A DNA stretch of 64,000 nt from Prochilodus magdalenae (taxonomy: Eukaryota; Chordata; Actinopteri; Characiformes; Prochilodontidae): assembly GCA_024036415.1 (NCBI GenBank), contig JAMWET010003604.1, positions 89,501-153,500 of the forward strand, in the 5' to 3' direction. Shown here in pieces: positions 53,137 through 64,000 of the stretch. The notes beneath the pieces are model-generated. The model made no database searches. It had not been told where the DNA came from and saw only the letters and a list, made by a program, of their open reading frames with translations. The position numbers were made by a program, and so were the translations under genes. Position 1 is the first letter of the stretch. Every line of letters begins with the position of its first letter.

Positions 53137-53506
53137 AGTGTCTCAGTTATTTGCACCACGAGTTTTGAGATTTGTGGTAAACAGTTGCTATGGCATTTGA
53201 TTCAAAATGTTCTCTAATGAATTATCATCCTATGGCTAAATACAAAATAAATCTTTTGAATAAATTGGAAGTTGGAATCATTCTATTGGACAGAAACTAG
53301 ACAAATAATGGACAAAAATAAACCTAAAATGGGGCCTTGTTTTATACCCTCCCCCTCCAGCAGCCCATAAAACTCAGCAAATAAATAGAAACCGTTTAGT
53401 AAACTTTGCAGAAGAATGCCACATTTAATCTTGTTCTCTGTAGATGTGTAACTAAACAGTTTCAGTTCATACATTAACATACAACTGTATGTTTCCCATT
53501 TTCCCA

Positions 53507-53512
53507 TTTATT
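53507..53512 (-). terminator. smchd1: Candidate smchd1 poly(A) signal
   Basis: TTTATT on the + strand (AATAAA on the - strand), about 750 bases beyond the proposed smchd1 stop. Confidence 0.4.
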
Positions 53513-54256
53513 ACAACCTAGGCAAAGTTATTTTTATAATTCCAAACAAAAGATATACAGCATTTGTTTTCCAAAATATGACAACAGAATAAGAGCTATG
53601 AAAGAATCATTTTGACCCAAACACATGGATTAAGCACATTCCAGTTCATTTCACTGCACCATGACAGATCTTTATAAATGAATCCCAAGTCACACATTAC
53701 GATCAGAACACAGAAGATAAAATGAAGGGATTTAACATTGGTTTAGACCGATTTGCTTTTGCAAAAGAAGGATTGAAGCATGGATTATTGTGTCACAGAG
53801 CCTTTTGGTTTTTGTTTATCCTCTAAACCGTGCTAATAATGGAAGCATACACATGCACAAAGAAAACATAGAAGAGAGGCAGTGGAGTAAAATAAAAAAC
53901 CGTTGACGATTCCTTTTTTTCAACAGAAACATACAAAACACATTCTGGACATGGTCCATAAACTGAGCTGCCCTTTCTGCTTTACACAAACAGAAAATGT
54001 TCATCATCAGATTTAATAATAAAATGACTAAAAAGCAAGCAATAATACAAAGTTAGAAATGAAATAGCTACAAAATCTTAAATAGAAAAATGATAAGAAA
54101 TTCTCACAGTCGTTAACAGAAAAGTTATCAAATTTATCATCTCTCCAGAAATCCAAAAGTCAGGAGTTTTCTCTTTTTCATGTTTTTTTTTTTTTTTTCA
54201 GCAGTAAGATAAATAATGTGTAGATATTGTGTTGCTGGTTGATCCGAGATGACCAT

Positions 54257-54264
54257 CTAAGAGT
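54257..54264 (-). CDS. smchd1: smchd1 terminal coding exon (two codons and stop)
   Basis: After acceptor TTTTTCAG the sequence AC TCT TAG completes a split Asp, adds Ser and stops. Phase fits the previous donor and the acceptor has a good pyrimidine tract, but eight coding bases is thin support. If the previous donor were not used, the frame would continue about 18 codons to a stop at 55998-56000. Confidence 0.5.
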
Positions 54265-57200
54265 CTGAAAAATAAAAGCAGAATGAAAATCGGTTAGAGC
54301 AGAACTAAAAACTACTTTTAATTTTTACAAATTCCTACTTTTAACTGAAAACTGAAACTTGCAATGCTGTATAGTGAATTAACATGTTAGCATAAAGCTA
54401 CAACACTAATTCTGCCCTGCCTCAGCAGACGCTGGTTCGATTAAAACTAATAGAAAGGAGATAGCTTTAACTGCGCTCATAAAGCACAGGTTAGTATTTT
54501 GTTTCCCACAAGGAAAGGAATTTGCTGGAGGCTCTCAGTACTTCCAAACGTAGTTGTTACGCTTCTAACACCAAAACAGCCAAACTCAAACTGACCTCCA
54601 TGCACTCGAACCATTAAAAGGGAATTACCATCTTTGAACTACAATTACCAGCATTAAACTAACCTTGTTTAGCACAGGACAAAGAGAACAGCTATCAAGG
54701 AATGTCGTCTGTCCTACCCAACCCTATAACTTAACAGAATAAAAGGGGAAAAAATGTGAAATAAAAAAAAACAAAGAAATGTTTGTAATAAAGTGCCCCA
54801 AGAAAAGCAACTCCAGTTTTGTAGGGAAGTTTTACATAGTATTACTTATTCATGTTTATGCATATGTACAATATGTTTACTCGAAATTAAAAATATATAT
54901 ATTGTAAATAGAATAGAATTCAATAATATTCCTGATACCCCACCGACTATAAAACTTTAAAATATTTGATATCCACTTGGATTTCACTGCTTTGGCTTCA
55001 ATAAGTCTGAAAACAAAATGAAAACAAAACCATAAACCATCTGTAACAAAAAGAAAGCTGAAAACAGAATCACCCTTAACTGCTCCAGATTTCTGTTACC
55101 ATCTGATTTTTGTTCCATGCAGTCATGAAATGTTGAAGATTGTTTGATCGCAAAAAGATACAAATGAGAATGATGACATAATGACACTTACATATCAAGT
55201 TATCAAAGGTATAAATAGACTGTAAATATTTTCATGTCCGCATGGGTAGTGTTTTAGCTTACACAGTTTTGCTGTGGTGTTTTCACTCTACTTTTCTGTC
55301 TTCATATGAGTAAAAGTTGTGGGTGGCACAGAAGTATGTTCTCGTTGTAGGTTGGGCTCACACTTTCTGAAGCTTGGGTTTTTGTTGATGTACAGTCACA
55401 CAATACTGCTACTATTTCTCTGGTCCACTGTGCGGACTTTCGAGAGCTGATTAAATGTAAATGACTAAAGAATGCAGCTAGCTATGGTAGTATTTTCTGC
55501 TTTTTTTGACTGCGGCCAACACACAAATCCATAAACCCAAAGCAAATCCAATTTAAACCCCATACCACATAAACCCCATCAAGTTAAATTAGATGTTCTA
55601 CAGATAACCAAGCCTGTTTTCCATTATACAACATCCTGTTAATAAATATCATGACCACGTCATTATAAACACAAACATTTCAACCCTACGTTTTTCATTA
55701 TTTACTCTTTTTAGACTTTTCTAGACTTTATTTTAAAGCCTGAATTTCTTAGCATTTGGGTCTTGCTGCATATGTAGCCAAGCATGGAAATGACAGGGTT
55801 TCTTTGTTACATTGTTACAGGAATGTTACACTAAGGTTGGAATGTGAGTATGGAAACCTTAAATTGTTGTTTCTGCTCAGAGTAAACCATTATCTATTTT
55901 ATTTTGTTTCTGAGGCCTGGGCTTCAGGCTGATTGTCTCAACAATATAAATATAAACATGAGGAGATGTGTAATCTTTCCATGAGCACTGCACAATGCTA
56001 ACGCCAAGTAGTTATTTGTGGGCTAACAGATGTAAGACTCATACCCAGGAGTTTTCGAGCTTTACGGCGAACCCTTTTTGTAGGGATAGCCTCATCAGAC
56101 TCGTTTGGAAGGCTTCGTTTCGTTGCTGAACCAGGAGAAGTGCGTATAGGGATGCTGGCTGCAAATACAAACAGGCATACAGATGAACACACATGCACAC
56201 ATACCATAAACTCATCTAAATGCTTTACCGCCTTGAATCAGCCAACTCTCAGGGAAGCAAACACTTCTGTTTGTCAGTTTAATTACTGAAACAAAACAGA
56301 CATTATGTGGCTACTTGTAAACAGACAATAGCAGTAAAATGCCTCCCAGCCCCACACCCATCACTATGCTGTTTAAAATGACATTGTGTACATAGAAATA
56401 ACTTACACCTGCAAACAGTCTCTAAAGAGCATATACACCCACAAACAATATACACATAGAGCTACCCCTCTCAAACATTCACGTAAACCAACCCCAATGA
56501 CTCACCAAGCTGTTTCTCGATGTCTCTGAGCTCGCGCTCCTGCTCCTGAAGCTCATGCTGTTTCTGTTTCATCTTAGGACTCTGTAGATACTGAATGTGA
56601 CTCTCATAATCGGATTGGACCTCCAATGCTTTCTGTACTGCTACAGAATACTGCTGTAGCAGCTCTGCACAAAAACACACACATACATATTTATTTTAAT
56701 TGGTGGCATCACAGTGAGGGCACTAATAATGAGTTAACATGACACATAATTAACACCACCCTTTTAATGCATTTTCCTAGTGTAACCCTCCAAACATCTG
56801 TAGCCTTAAACCCAGCTCCTTGTGAACTGTTCCTAGGACTCAGCTAAAGCCTTTCTGGTTGAATACATCCACTGACCGCTCCCCTGACTGTTACTGTCAC
56901 TGAGGGGCATCAAGTACATTTTCAGGTTCTCCATTTCAAAAACTCCTCCTCCGTTAGCACAACGTCACTCTATTAGGACCAAACCATTTACAGTGTTTTC
57001 TCAGATTCTCACTGCTCACTCTCCAAATATGCATGTAGTATACAACAAAGTGAACACTGTTTCTTACTGCATTAATTTCTTTCTTGTACACTTTAGCAAA
57101 ATTGCATATTTCTAAGGGCCCTTGTAGCAGAGACATTCTGTTTCCAGAGGTAAAAGCCCTATTCATGATCATTAAAAGGAAGTTGAGTTTTAGTCTTTTT

Positions 57201-58986
57201 TTTTTTTTTTTAAGTGTTTTATTTATTAGGAAATCCTAATAAATATTAGGAAATCCACTACCCAGAGAGGTTTTTACTTTTACGGAAAACCATGTGATTT
57301 AAATATGTGGTTGCTTTTAGAAAAGTCTGAAGTGATCTGTGTCAGATGGCTGCTAAGCAACATGCTTGTTAAACGCATAAAACATTGAAGAAAAAAAAAA
57401 AAACTTAAAACAGTTTGGAGTGAAAATGATCTGTTGACATCATTTGCAGTGTTTGAGGGATAAGTTGTTAATTCTCTCCTTAGAGACGTTAGGTACACAG
57501 TTAGGTAATTTTGGTTTTGCTCTGAATAAATGTCTGGACTGATATACCAAAAGGCATGGGATAGCATTTTGTAAATTGTTTATAAAGTGGTGTCACCACA
57601 GGGGAGAGCTTGAAAATGACCACACCTGTATAAAAAGTCGTTATCTTGTGCACGAGCATGCTCATGGCCAGGTGCCGTGAATTATAGGAGTTTGAAAGCT
57701 GCATGATAAGGGGGGTCAGACAGTTGGGACATTTAATTTCTGAAGTTGAGCGAGCATTTAACGATCACAATGTCACAGTGTGTACCAGGAATATATCAAA
57801 GAACGCATTACCACCCACAGTGGACAAAGCAGTGGCCACACAATTAAAAACTGGGTGGTTCTATTTGCAAAAGCTTGGATGCACTTTTACAAAACTGTCA
57901 CACTTGAATAATAGTAAGTGCTTAAAAATTCAAAAATTCTAAAAAATCCAAAATAGTTAAAGAGAAAAAATGCTGACTGAATGTATGCAAATAGGTCAAT
58001 CACAACTGATCCCCACCTCAGCAGTATATGACTTTTTTTGTTTCCGTCACTTTATTTGCTTTGATAAAGATTACTGTTCTGATGAAACATACAGGTATGT
58101 GAGTGAAGAAATACAATCACAGGAAAGCTGGAACATCCAGCCACTGTTAAACTCACCTGGATGTTAAATGTTTTTTGCAAGAAGCACAGTTTAGTACTAA
58201 CAACAAATTGAGATATACAGAATTGAGGAGTCAGAATTCAACGACAGATAAAATGTTTAGAAGGTTCACTTTTTGCTGTTCACCTGTCTGTGGAACAAAG
58301 TATCAGCCAGTAGTGGTCTTGTAACAAAACAGTGTCAGCAAAATATCAAATTAAGATTACAGTTAGCGTTACCTATCTGCTTGCAGGTGGTGTGATATTC
58401 TTTAGGTAGTGGGGCTCCAAACACCTGTCCTCTCAACTTCTCTATTGGAGGGGCTTTATTCTGCAAACCTCCAAATTTTCCATTACTTCGAATACGCTCG
58501 CCCTGTCGCGTCAGCAAAGTCGGGCACTGTACCTTACACTGGACCACCTGTGAAATAAACACATACTACATTATTGAACTCTTTATTGTCTTTGGCGTAA
58601 CACTGTAACTTCTACGGTACAATTACATATACCAGACACCTAATTCAGGAATCCCAGCATACTTTGCATTCATTAAAGCAAAATAATAGTTGGATGAAAC
58701 GAATTTATCAAAATTTCTCCTTAGATTTTTGGACATCAAGATGTGTTTGGTGTCAACATATCACCAATAGTAATACCACTTTTAAAAAAGTAGGTGTTTG
58801 TGATTTTATGCAGTATTATACAGTCTCTCTCTCTCCCTCACACACACATACACATAAAAACGCACTCACCCCCTTACGGTAATGGTTAGCGGAGTCCAAA
58901 TCATCCACTAGTATGGTATCCCCAAGAAGACTTGCAAAGACTGGTACAACAAACACACATACATGATTACTACACACATACATGAT

Positions 58987-59023
<37 letters not shown>

Positions 59024-59120
59024 ACAGCTGTCCTCAATTTTCTTTTGGAATGGCCAGCAATCCCTGATGGCATAATTTGGAGACCGAGAAACATTTGTAA
59101 TGATCCCCATGCACACCTTA

Positions 59121-59187
<67 letters not shown>

Positions 59188-59667
59188 TTGACGAGTATCA
59201 CTTCTGTAATACACATACCTATTTTCAAATATATGTAATAGGGACTGTCTAAATCAAATCATAACTCAAATCTTAGTAAAGAAAACAAATGCTCTGGCCT
59301 TTTAGTTTGAAACAAATGAAACAAACAAACAAAAAAAAAGTTGTTTTGGTGGTACTGAAATTGGAGGTTGGCCCTTTTGTTTCAGGTTTCCCTACAAAGT
59401 CAGGGCATTCTGGCCTGGAAATGTTTAAAAGCGCACACACAAACACACACACACACACACACACACTCCTGCTGTTCCAGGTTATGCATTACCTCACTGT
59501 GATACTGCCTATTTATTCCCTCTGACAGAAACAAGATAAAAAAGAGTAGTAAGTAAAAGGAGGAATAACTTAGGAACTGAGGACTCCAAATCAAACCTGG
59601 CGAGTACTGAACATATGAGCATCTGGAACTATTGAAACATAACTCACAGAATGGCTGGGGAACTGAG

Positions 59668-59723
<56 letters not shown>

Positions 59724-62700
59724 CTGTACAATATCCACACTCCAGAGAAGCATTTTGTAGTTTAAACTGGTTTGTTACTCTATGCAGCATACAAATGCTG
59801 CAACTATGACCGTAAACAACCTCCCCTACTCACCCTCCCCCATTAAAGAGTATTCTGATGGGAACATCATCTGGAAACACTCAGAGTCGAACACTCACAC
59901 CGCAACAAAAATAAAAGATAACATACTACACAACACAAACAGCCCCTGCTATACATCCAAATTAAAGACAGTGGAACACTAGATCACTCTACACACTCAA
60001 AACTCATCCCCACCCTAACTGCCTCAGACAGCAAACAACAGCAGATACAATGACACAGCTCTTACTTCAATCTGTCCATCATAAAGCCTTATGAAGAGGA
60101 GGATAATGACTGAGTCTGCACGTGTGGTCCTTGGAGAACTCACCCAACTCACAGTTTTCTGCATGCTCAGGAAAAATGAGCAAATCTCTCACAAACACGG
60201 GGTTTCCTGAAGGACGGAATAAACTTGTACCATTCCTGATGTGAGGCAGTGGCCTAAAACAAGCAGAGATACCAAAGACATTCACAGACATGACATGAAT
60301 TACATGAATGAAATGAAAGGCAACAGGACCTGGTACAAGCATCATTCTCATATAAATAATTTTATAAGTTTATTAGTTTAAACACATACACAGGTGCAGT
60401 ATAGGTTTTGGTCAGTATTTTCATAGTCCTCTTTGAGAAAGCATTATAAATTATATATTTAATAAAAGGGTGATTCTCTAAAGCAAGTATGGGAAGATAA
60501 CTTTAAATACGGAAACTAACACATGCACATAATATCACAAAGTACTGCCTTTTTTTCATTTGTTTTACATCGTTTATTAATTTCTTTTTTTAAAGATATG
60601 AAACACTTATAGATATGCATCACTTTCTCAGATGACTTTTACACAGCACTGTATTTAACAGGCAAGTACGATACCTGTTATTTGGTCTCCAGAAAACCGT
60701 CTCTAAGGGCATGACTTGCTGTCGGCCTTGTGTGTCATCATAAATCTTCTTTGCTGCAGCAGTTGTTACAGTAACCACACAGTCCATGTCACCTAGAATA
60801 TGCCAGGAGATTACCTTTGCAGCAGCATCATCCTCCACCAGTGCCAGGTGAGCTATCTGTAAACACACACAGAAAACGTTCACATGAATTAAGAGCCTCT
60901 TTATAAATAAGACCGATTTTACTCCCTTTTAACTAATTTAATACAGCACCATATGAGAGACGTTTAAGAAGAGTACAAAACAAAAACACATTAATTTAGC
61001 TATGGTATTGCTTTACCCTGTCAAATTTATTAATCTGTGAACAAACAGTAATTTCCCTGTTGGTGATATTTCCTTTCACATCCTGTCTAGTAATAACACT
61101 TTTTCTTTAATAGGTGCTAGTAAGTCACTGTAGAGTCTGATACAGGAGCAGAAAACATGTTCGAAAGCAAAGAAAACAATTTATGAAAACAGCAACAAGA
61201 ATTTACATTAATGTTGTTTCTATTGTATTGTAGAGATATCTACTAAAGTAAGCATGCTACCAACTAGCCCCCGTCAGAACTGTGCATTTCTGGCAATGTT
61301 GCCTCCTATGGCTCGGGGTATGAATTCGCCAGGTTGTATCATCTTACAAACTGTATTTATACACCTCTATATTTAAATATTACTGGAGCCTTTAAGGTTG
61401 GCAATATGGACAAATCTAATGAGGTCAGAACATGGTCCAATTTGCCCACATAGAGCCTGTTAAAATCAGAGAGTTAATTAAGAGTTAACATCACTGATTT
61501 GCACAGTTCTGTTCATAAAAGATGTCTGGATGTGTGAAACAGCATAGGCAATACTGCACGTATGAAGTACGGTAGTTTCAGTGGCAAATACTGTGAACTG
61601 GTAAAGAATACGCAGCGTTTCTTGCCCTTAGTGCTCACGCATGCACACACACACATCTACCTTTCCAAGCACATCTGGGCTGCCTTTAAATGGATCAGGT
61701 ATGGTACATTTTCGACAAGGCTTATTCTGTATTTTTTCCAATTCTGCTTTCTTCTGAGCAATCAACTCTTCAATCGCAGATACCTAAACACAAACATACA
61801 AAGGCAGCAAATTAAAGGACCAGCAGATGTTTATATGGTTACTTGTCTGAGTAAAAGTCTTTTTAAATGTATTTTCTTTTCTGTTGGGATTATCTACATC
61901 TCTGTTATTAAGGACTATTATCAATTTGAAGTCATAATAATCAATACAGGCAATCATATTGGACCCTTTAAAAAGCCATGTTCTTGTTAAAGAAACAATG
62001 ACCTCTTTAAAAGACCAAGCAGATCATTTCTGATACAATCAAACCGGCAAGGGAAACGATGCATACATTCTGTAGAAATGACTTTCTCATGGTGTAAACT
62101 GTTTTGTTGTACTCTGTGGGAATGGACACGTGTTCTCCCAATTTAAATGAAAAATAACTTCCTTCTGTGCTTTGCACACACCCAACAGGAAATCATCTGA
62201 AGGCGTAGTGCTTGATTTACCAGCAGAAAACCTTTAATGGCTTACTTATGTCTTATCTTATATCTTAAGCTGTATATAGAGAACTCACTTTGTATTCTTA
62301 GTTAGCGACACAGCGATAGTGTACATTTTCTTTAAAGTGCCTGAATAAAACCTGTATCTGTTACTAATATTTCCTCAGCTCTAAGCGCACATTCTCAAAT
62401 GAAACTCGAAGCAATAATAAAGAAAAGTAATTTATACTTACATTTGTTAAATTTGAAATGTCAATGCTACTTTTACTGAGTTCTGATTTCAGATGAGTCT
62501 CTTTGTCAGATGCATCCTGGACTTGACCTAGAAAGATTCACAAATATATAAAAACACTATACCTCTCTATTAGAGCGAGAGGGGGATGAGGAGAGAATTA
62601 GGTATACTGCCTACTTTTAAGTTCAGTAGCGAGTTGTTTGTTGGTATCCAAAATGCCTTTGTAGATCTCAATGGACTGAAAGAGCTTGTCTTTCTTCTTA

Positions 62701-63864
62701 CTCATCACAGCCATAATCTTCTGGTTCTCTGCATCTAAAATCCAGAGAAACATCACTGATGTCATGTCACCGCCTTCATCATATTAAAACTTCAGTATAA
62801 AACAAAGGTGTAAAACTAATATTCACATGTGCACATATAACTGGTGTTTCATTAAATTGAAACTGAAATTTTACTATTATAAAGAAAAGGATTAACTATG
62901 GCTGGTGTAGATCATTAAATGAAACTTGTTTTGATGGGATTATTCAGACTGACCGTTGTAAAATCTAAAAGGCAAATTAAAAGGAGCGATGGTGGAACTG
63001 GGTCCTAGTCCTTGAATCACTGGACGGAACTGTAGTGTGTACTCAACTCCATCAAAACCTGGACTGTTCTCCATCAGCACCAGGTTCTAAACACATACAG
63101 ACATAAATAACAACTTGTCACAAAGCTGAGCTTAATATCCAAATAAATTAAACCACAAGACTGTTTATAATTAGTGTGTGAAAACAATATCTTTGCAATG
63201 CAGTTCTGCAACCAGAACGGTTACTAACAAGAATAACATTTGATTACCATATCACACATGCAAACACACTTACAGTGACTGTAGCCTCTCCATTGGTGAG
63301 GCTGTATGGTAAACTCTTGGCCTTGTTCTCAAACATAGGAAGGTCTTTTGCCTTGTCTCCTACCACACTAATCACTGTCACAATCACCTGTCCATTTATT
63401 CCTATACCAGCTGGGTTATTGTATTTGTCCTGTGGAGTAAAATAAACAGAAACGTACATTTACATGCTGTTGGGCATTCCTGGTCAAGTTAGACGAGTGA
63501 AACTAAGTTACACTCACAATGTGGCCTATTTGTATTGTGTTTGCTGAATTTAAAATATGGGTGAAATTATATGTACACAATTGTTCTATAACTTTGGCAT
63601 GCCCCATTCCTGGTGAAATATAATATTTTTATAATATTATAAAAGCATCCTGACATAGCCCATAACTTAAACTTAAGCTAAATATTTAAAACACTTTCAG
63701 TCCTGAATAAACCCATCATAAAAAAAACTCACCATAACCTTCAGACATAAATTGTCTAGAAGGGTGCGACTGGCTTGGGCTCTGCTATTAGAGACCACAG
63801 GGGTAGAAGGAGGAGACTCGGGAACAAGTTTCACTGGCTTGTTGGGAACTACATTCAGAGCAAT
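54257..63864 (-). CDS. smchd1: SMCHD1 C-terminal part, 13 exons (5' end outside the window)
   Basis: Exons, 5' to 3': 63864-63733, 63429-63274, 63086-62954, 62734-62615, 62527-62442, 61783-61661, 60856-60675, 60253-60144, 58940-58870, 58547-58373, 56664-56506, 56158-56045, 54264-54257. They give about 522 residues with consistent phase. SMCHD1 is a non-canonical SMC protein of chromatin, needed for X inactivation and repression of clustered loci in mammals; human SMCHD1 is about 2000 residues, so about a quarter is here. Landmarks: [16 protein letters not shown] leads into the hinge; [57 protein letters not shown] and [17 protein letters not shown] form the hinge (dimerisation and nucleic-acid binding); then a coiled coil ([20 protein letters not shown]) and a basic tail ([10 protein letters not shown]). 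The GHKL ATPase part is off the window. Same strand as emilin2 and upstream of it, as in human 18p11. Confidence 0.95.
54265..56044. other. smchd1 last intron, nothing recognised
   Basis: AT-rich, no coding exon and no named repeat. Confidence 0.45.
56045..56158 (-). CDS. smchd1: smchd1 penultimate exon: basic tail
   Basis: Encodes [20 protein letters not shown] then [15 protein letters not shown]; likely nuclear localisation signal and C-terminal tail. Donor GTATGA. Confidence 0.9.
56506..56664 (-). CDS. smchd1: smchd1 exon: post-hinge coiled coil
   Basis: Encodes [20 protein letters not shown], then [20 protein letters not shown] and DIEKQL; matches the LLQQYRxAV...YLxxPxMxxKxQEL pattern of mammalian SMCHD1. 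Confidence 0.94.
57655..57850 (+). pseudogene. Tc1-like transposase N-terminal fragment
   Basis: Reads [20 protein letters not shown] then [10 protein letters not shown] with frame breaks; the first DNA-binding helix-turn-helix region of a Tc1-like transposase, truncated after about 60 codons. Antisense within a smchd1 intron. It may be the same family as the fragment at 3472-3914, which lacks exactly this part. Confidence 0.65.
58373..58547 (-). CDS. smchd1: smchd1 hinge exon d
   Basis: Encodes [20 protein letters not shown], then [20 protein letters not shown] and [16 protein letters not shown]. The most conserved block of the SMCHD1 hinge end. Confidence 0.97.
58870..58940 (-). CDS. smchd1: smchd1 hinge exon c
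   Basis: Encodes [20 protein letters not shown] then RKG. Acceptor GTACCAG, donor GTGAGT after four G. Confidence 0.95.
58992..59721. repeat. Four (CA)n arrays in one smchd1 intron
   Basis: CA runs at 58992-59023, 59122-59184, 59432-59466 and 59670-59721. On the transcribed sense strand they are TG runs. All four lie in the intron 60143-58941, the first of them about 50 to 80 bases upstream of the splice acceptor. Confidence 0.95.
60144..60253 (-). CDS. smchd1: smchd1 hinge exon b
   Basis: Encodes [20 protein letters not shown] then [17 protein letters not shown]. Acceptor TTTTTAG-type, donor GTGAGT. Confidence 0.95.
60675..60856 (-). CDS. smchd1: smchd1 hinge exon a
   Basis: Encodes [20 protein letters not shown], then [20 protein letters not shown] and [11 protein letters not shown]. 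Start of the SMC hinge fold. Acceptor TTTACAG, donor GTATCG. Confidence 0.97.
61661..61783 (-). CDS. smchd1: smchd1 exon leading into the hinge
   Basis: Encodes [20 protein letters not shown] then [21 protein letters not shown]. The [16 protein letters not shown] motif is diagnostic. Confidence 0.96.
62442..62527 (-). CDS. smchd1: smchd1 exon, pre-hinge coiled coil 2
   Basis: Encodes [20 protein letters not shown] then SIDISNLTN. Helical, charged. Phase 1 in, phase 0 out. Confidence 0.88.
62615..62734 (-). CDS. smchd1: smchd1 exon, pre-hinge coiled coil 1
   Basis: Encodes [20 protein letters not shown] then [20 protein letters not shown], a coiled-coil arm before the hinge. Confidence 0.92.
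62954..63086 (-). CDS. smchd1: smchd1 exon, extended region
   Basis: Encodes [20 protein letters not shown] then [24 protein letters not shown]; end of the last Ig-like repeat preceding the coiled coil (domain assignment inferred). Confidence 0.9.
63274..63429 (-). CDS. smchd1: smchd1 exon, Ig-like repeat
   Basis: Encodes [20 protein letters not shown] then [20 protein letters not shown]. The D-x-x-x-N-P-x-G beginning is typical of the repeated beta domains of SMCHD1. Confidence 0.93.
63733..63864 (-). CDS. smchd1: smchd1 exon, most upstream in window
   Basis: Encodes [20 protein letters not shown] then [17 protein letters not shown]. Acceptor TGCCAG at 63865-63870; the preceding exon lies beyond the window. 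Confidence 0.9.
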
Positions 63865-64000
63865 CTGGCATGAGGGGAAAAATGAACTGATCAGACTCAG
63901 AATTCACAGTAGAATTAAATAAATTTTATTAGCATTATACACATTTAGCTTAGTTTTTATCATGATATGTAGTTAAAATATTTTCTTAAAATGTAAAAAA

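Noticed and set aside
61562..61990. A 142-codon plus-strand frame
   Set aside because: It is antisense to a well-supported smchd1 exon and has no recognisable features.

Overview
The window looks like vertebrate, specifically teleost, nuclear DNA. Genes are split into many short exons with GT/AG introns, there is dense simple-sequence DNA, tRNA-derived SINEs, Tc1-like and hAT-like DNA transposon remnants and L2-like LINE fragments. I favour an otophysan fish (characin/catfish/cyprinid type) from the repeat families, but the species is inference.

Three genes can be rebuilt exon by exon with consistent reading phase at every junction. (1) lpin2 on the + strand: a non-coding 5' exon ending near 5220, then 19 coding exons from 9406 to 23974 (937 codons), encoding lipin-2, a Mg2+-dependent phosphatidate phosphatase. 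(2) emilin2 on the - strand: 8 coding exons from 50785 down to 27055 (870 codons), encoding a secreted extracellular-matrix glycoprotein with signal peptide, EMI domain, coiled coil, Pro-rich stretch and C-terminal gC1q. (3) the 3' part of smchd1 on the - strand: 13 exons from 63864 down to 54257 (about 522 codons), covering part of the extended region, the SMC hinge, a coiled coil and a basic tail. The rest of smchd1 lies beyond base 64000. The order SMCHD1-EMILIN2-LPIN2 with lpin2 and emilin2 tail to tail is the arrangement of human chromosome 18p11, so this is a conserved block. The three genes have unrelated jobs (lipid synthesis, matrix, chromatin silencing); nothing suggests a joint pathway.

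Upstream of lpin2, 1607-2836 (+) holds three phase-compatible exons of a gene I do not recognise (Pro/Ser/Thr-rich, then Lys-rich, then acidic).

Repeats fill much of the rest: four copies of an inverted-repeat (foldback) element, three tRNA-SINEs plus a SINE tail, an L2-like LINE in the last lpin2 intron, LINE 3' tails at 27.7, 37.8 and 45.1 kb, Tc1-like transposase remnants at 3.5, 36.4-37.7 and 57.7 kb, a 160-bp hAT-type MITE with a perfect 8-bp target duplication at 48.9 kb, a 1-kb minisatellite at 28-29 kb, a 600-bp purine tract beside emilin2 exon 1, and several di/tetranucleotide arrays.

The items I would look at first are two substitutions in lipin-2 signature motifs (Asp to Gly at residue 781; Ile to Phe in the LxxIL motif), a 29-bp tandem repeat between lpin2 and emilin2 whose unit contains a heat-shock-element-like sequence, TG and CT tracts placed right at splice acceptors, and the unidentified gene upstream of lpin2. 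I did not find a convincing new biological system; the window reads as an ordinary, repeat-rich vertebrate gene neighbourhood.
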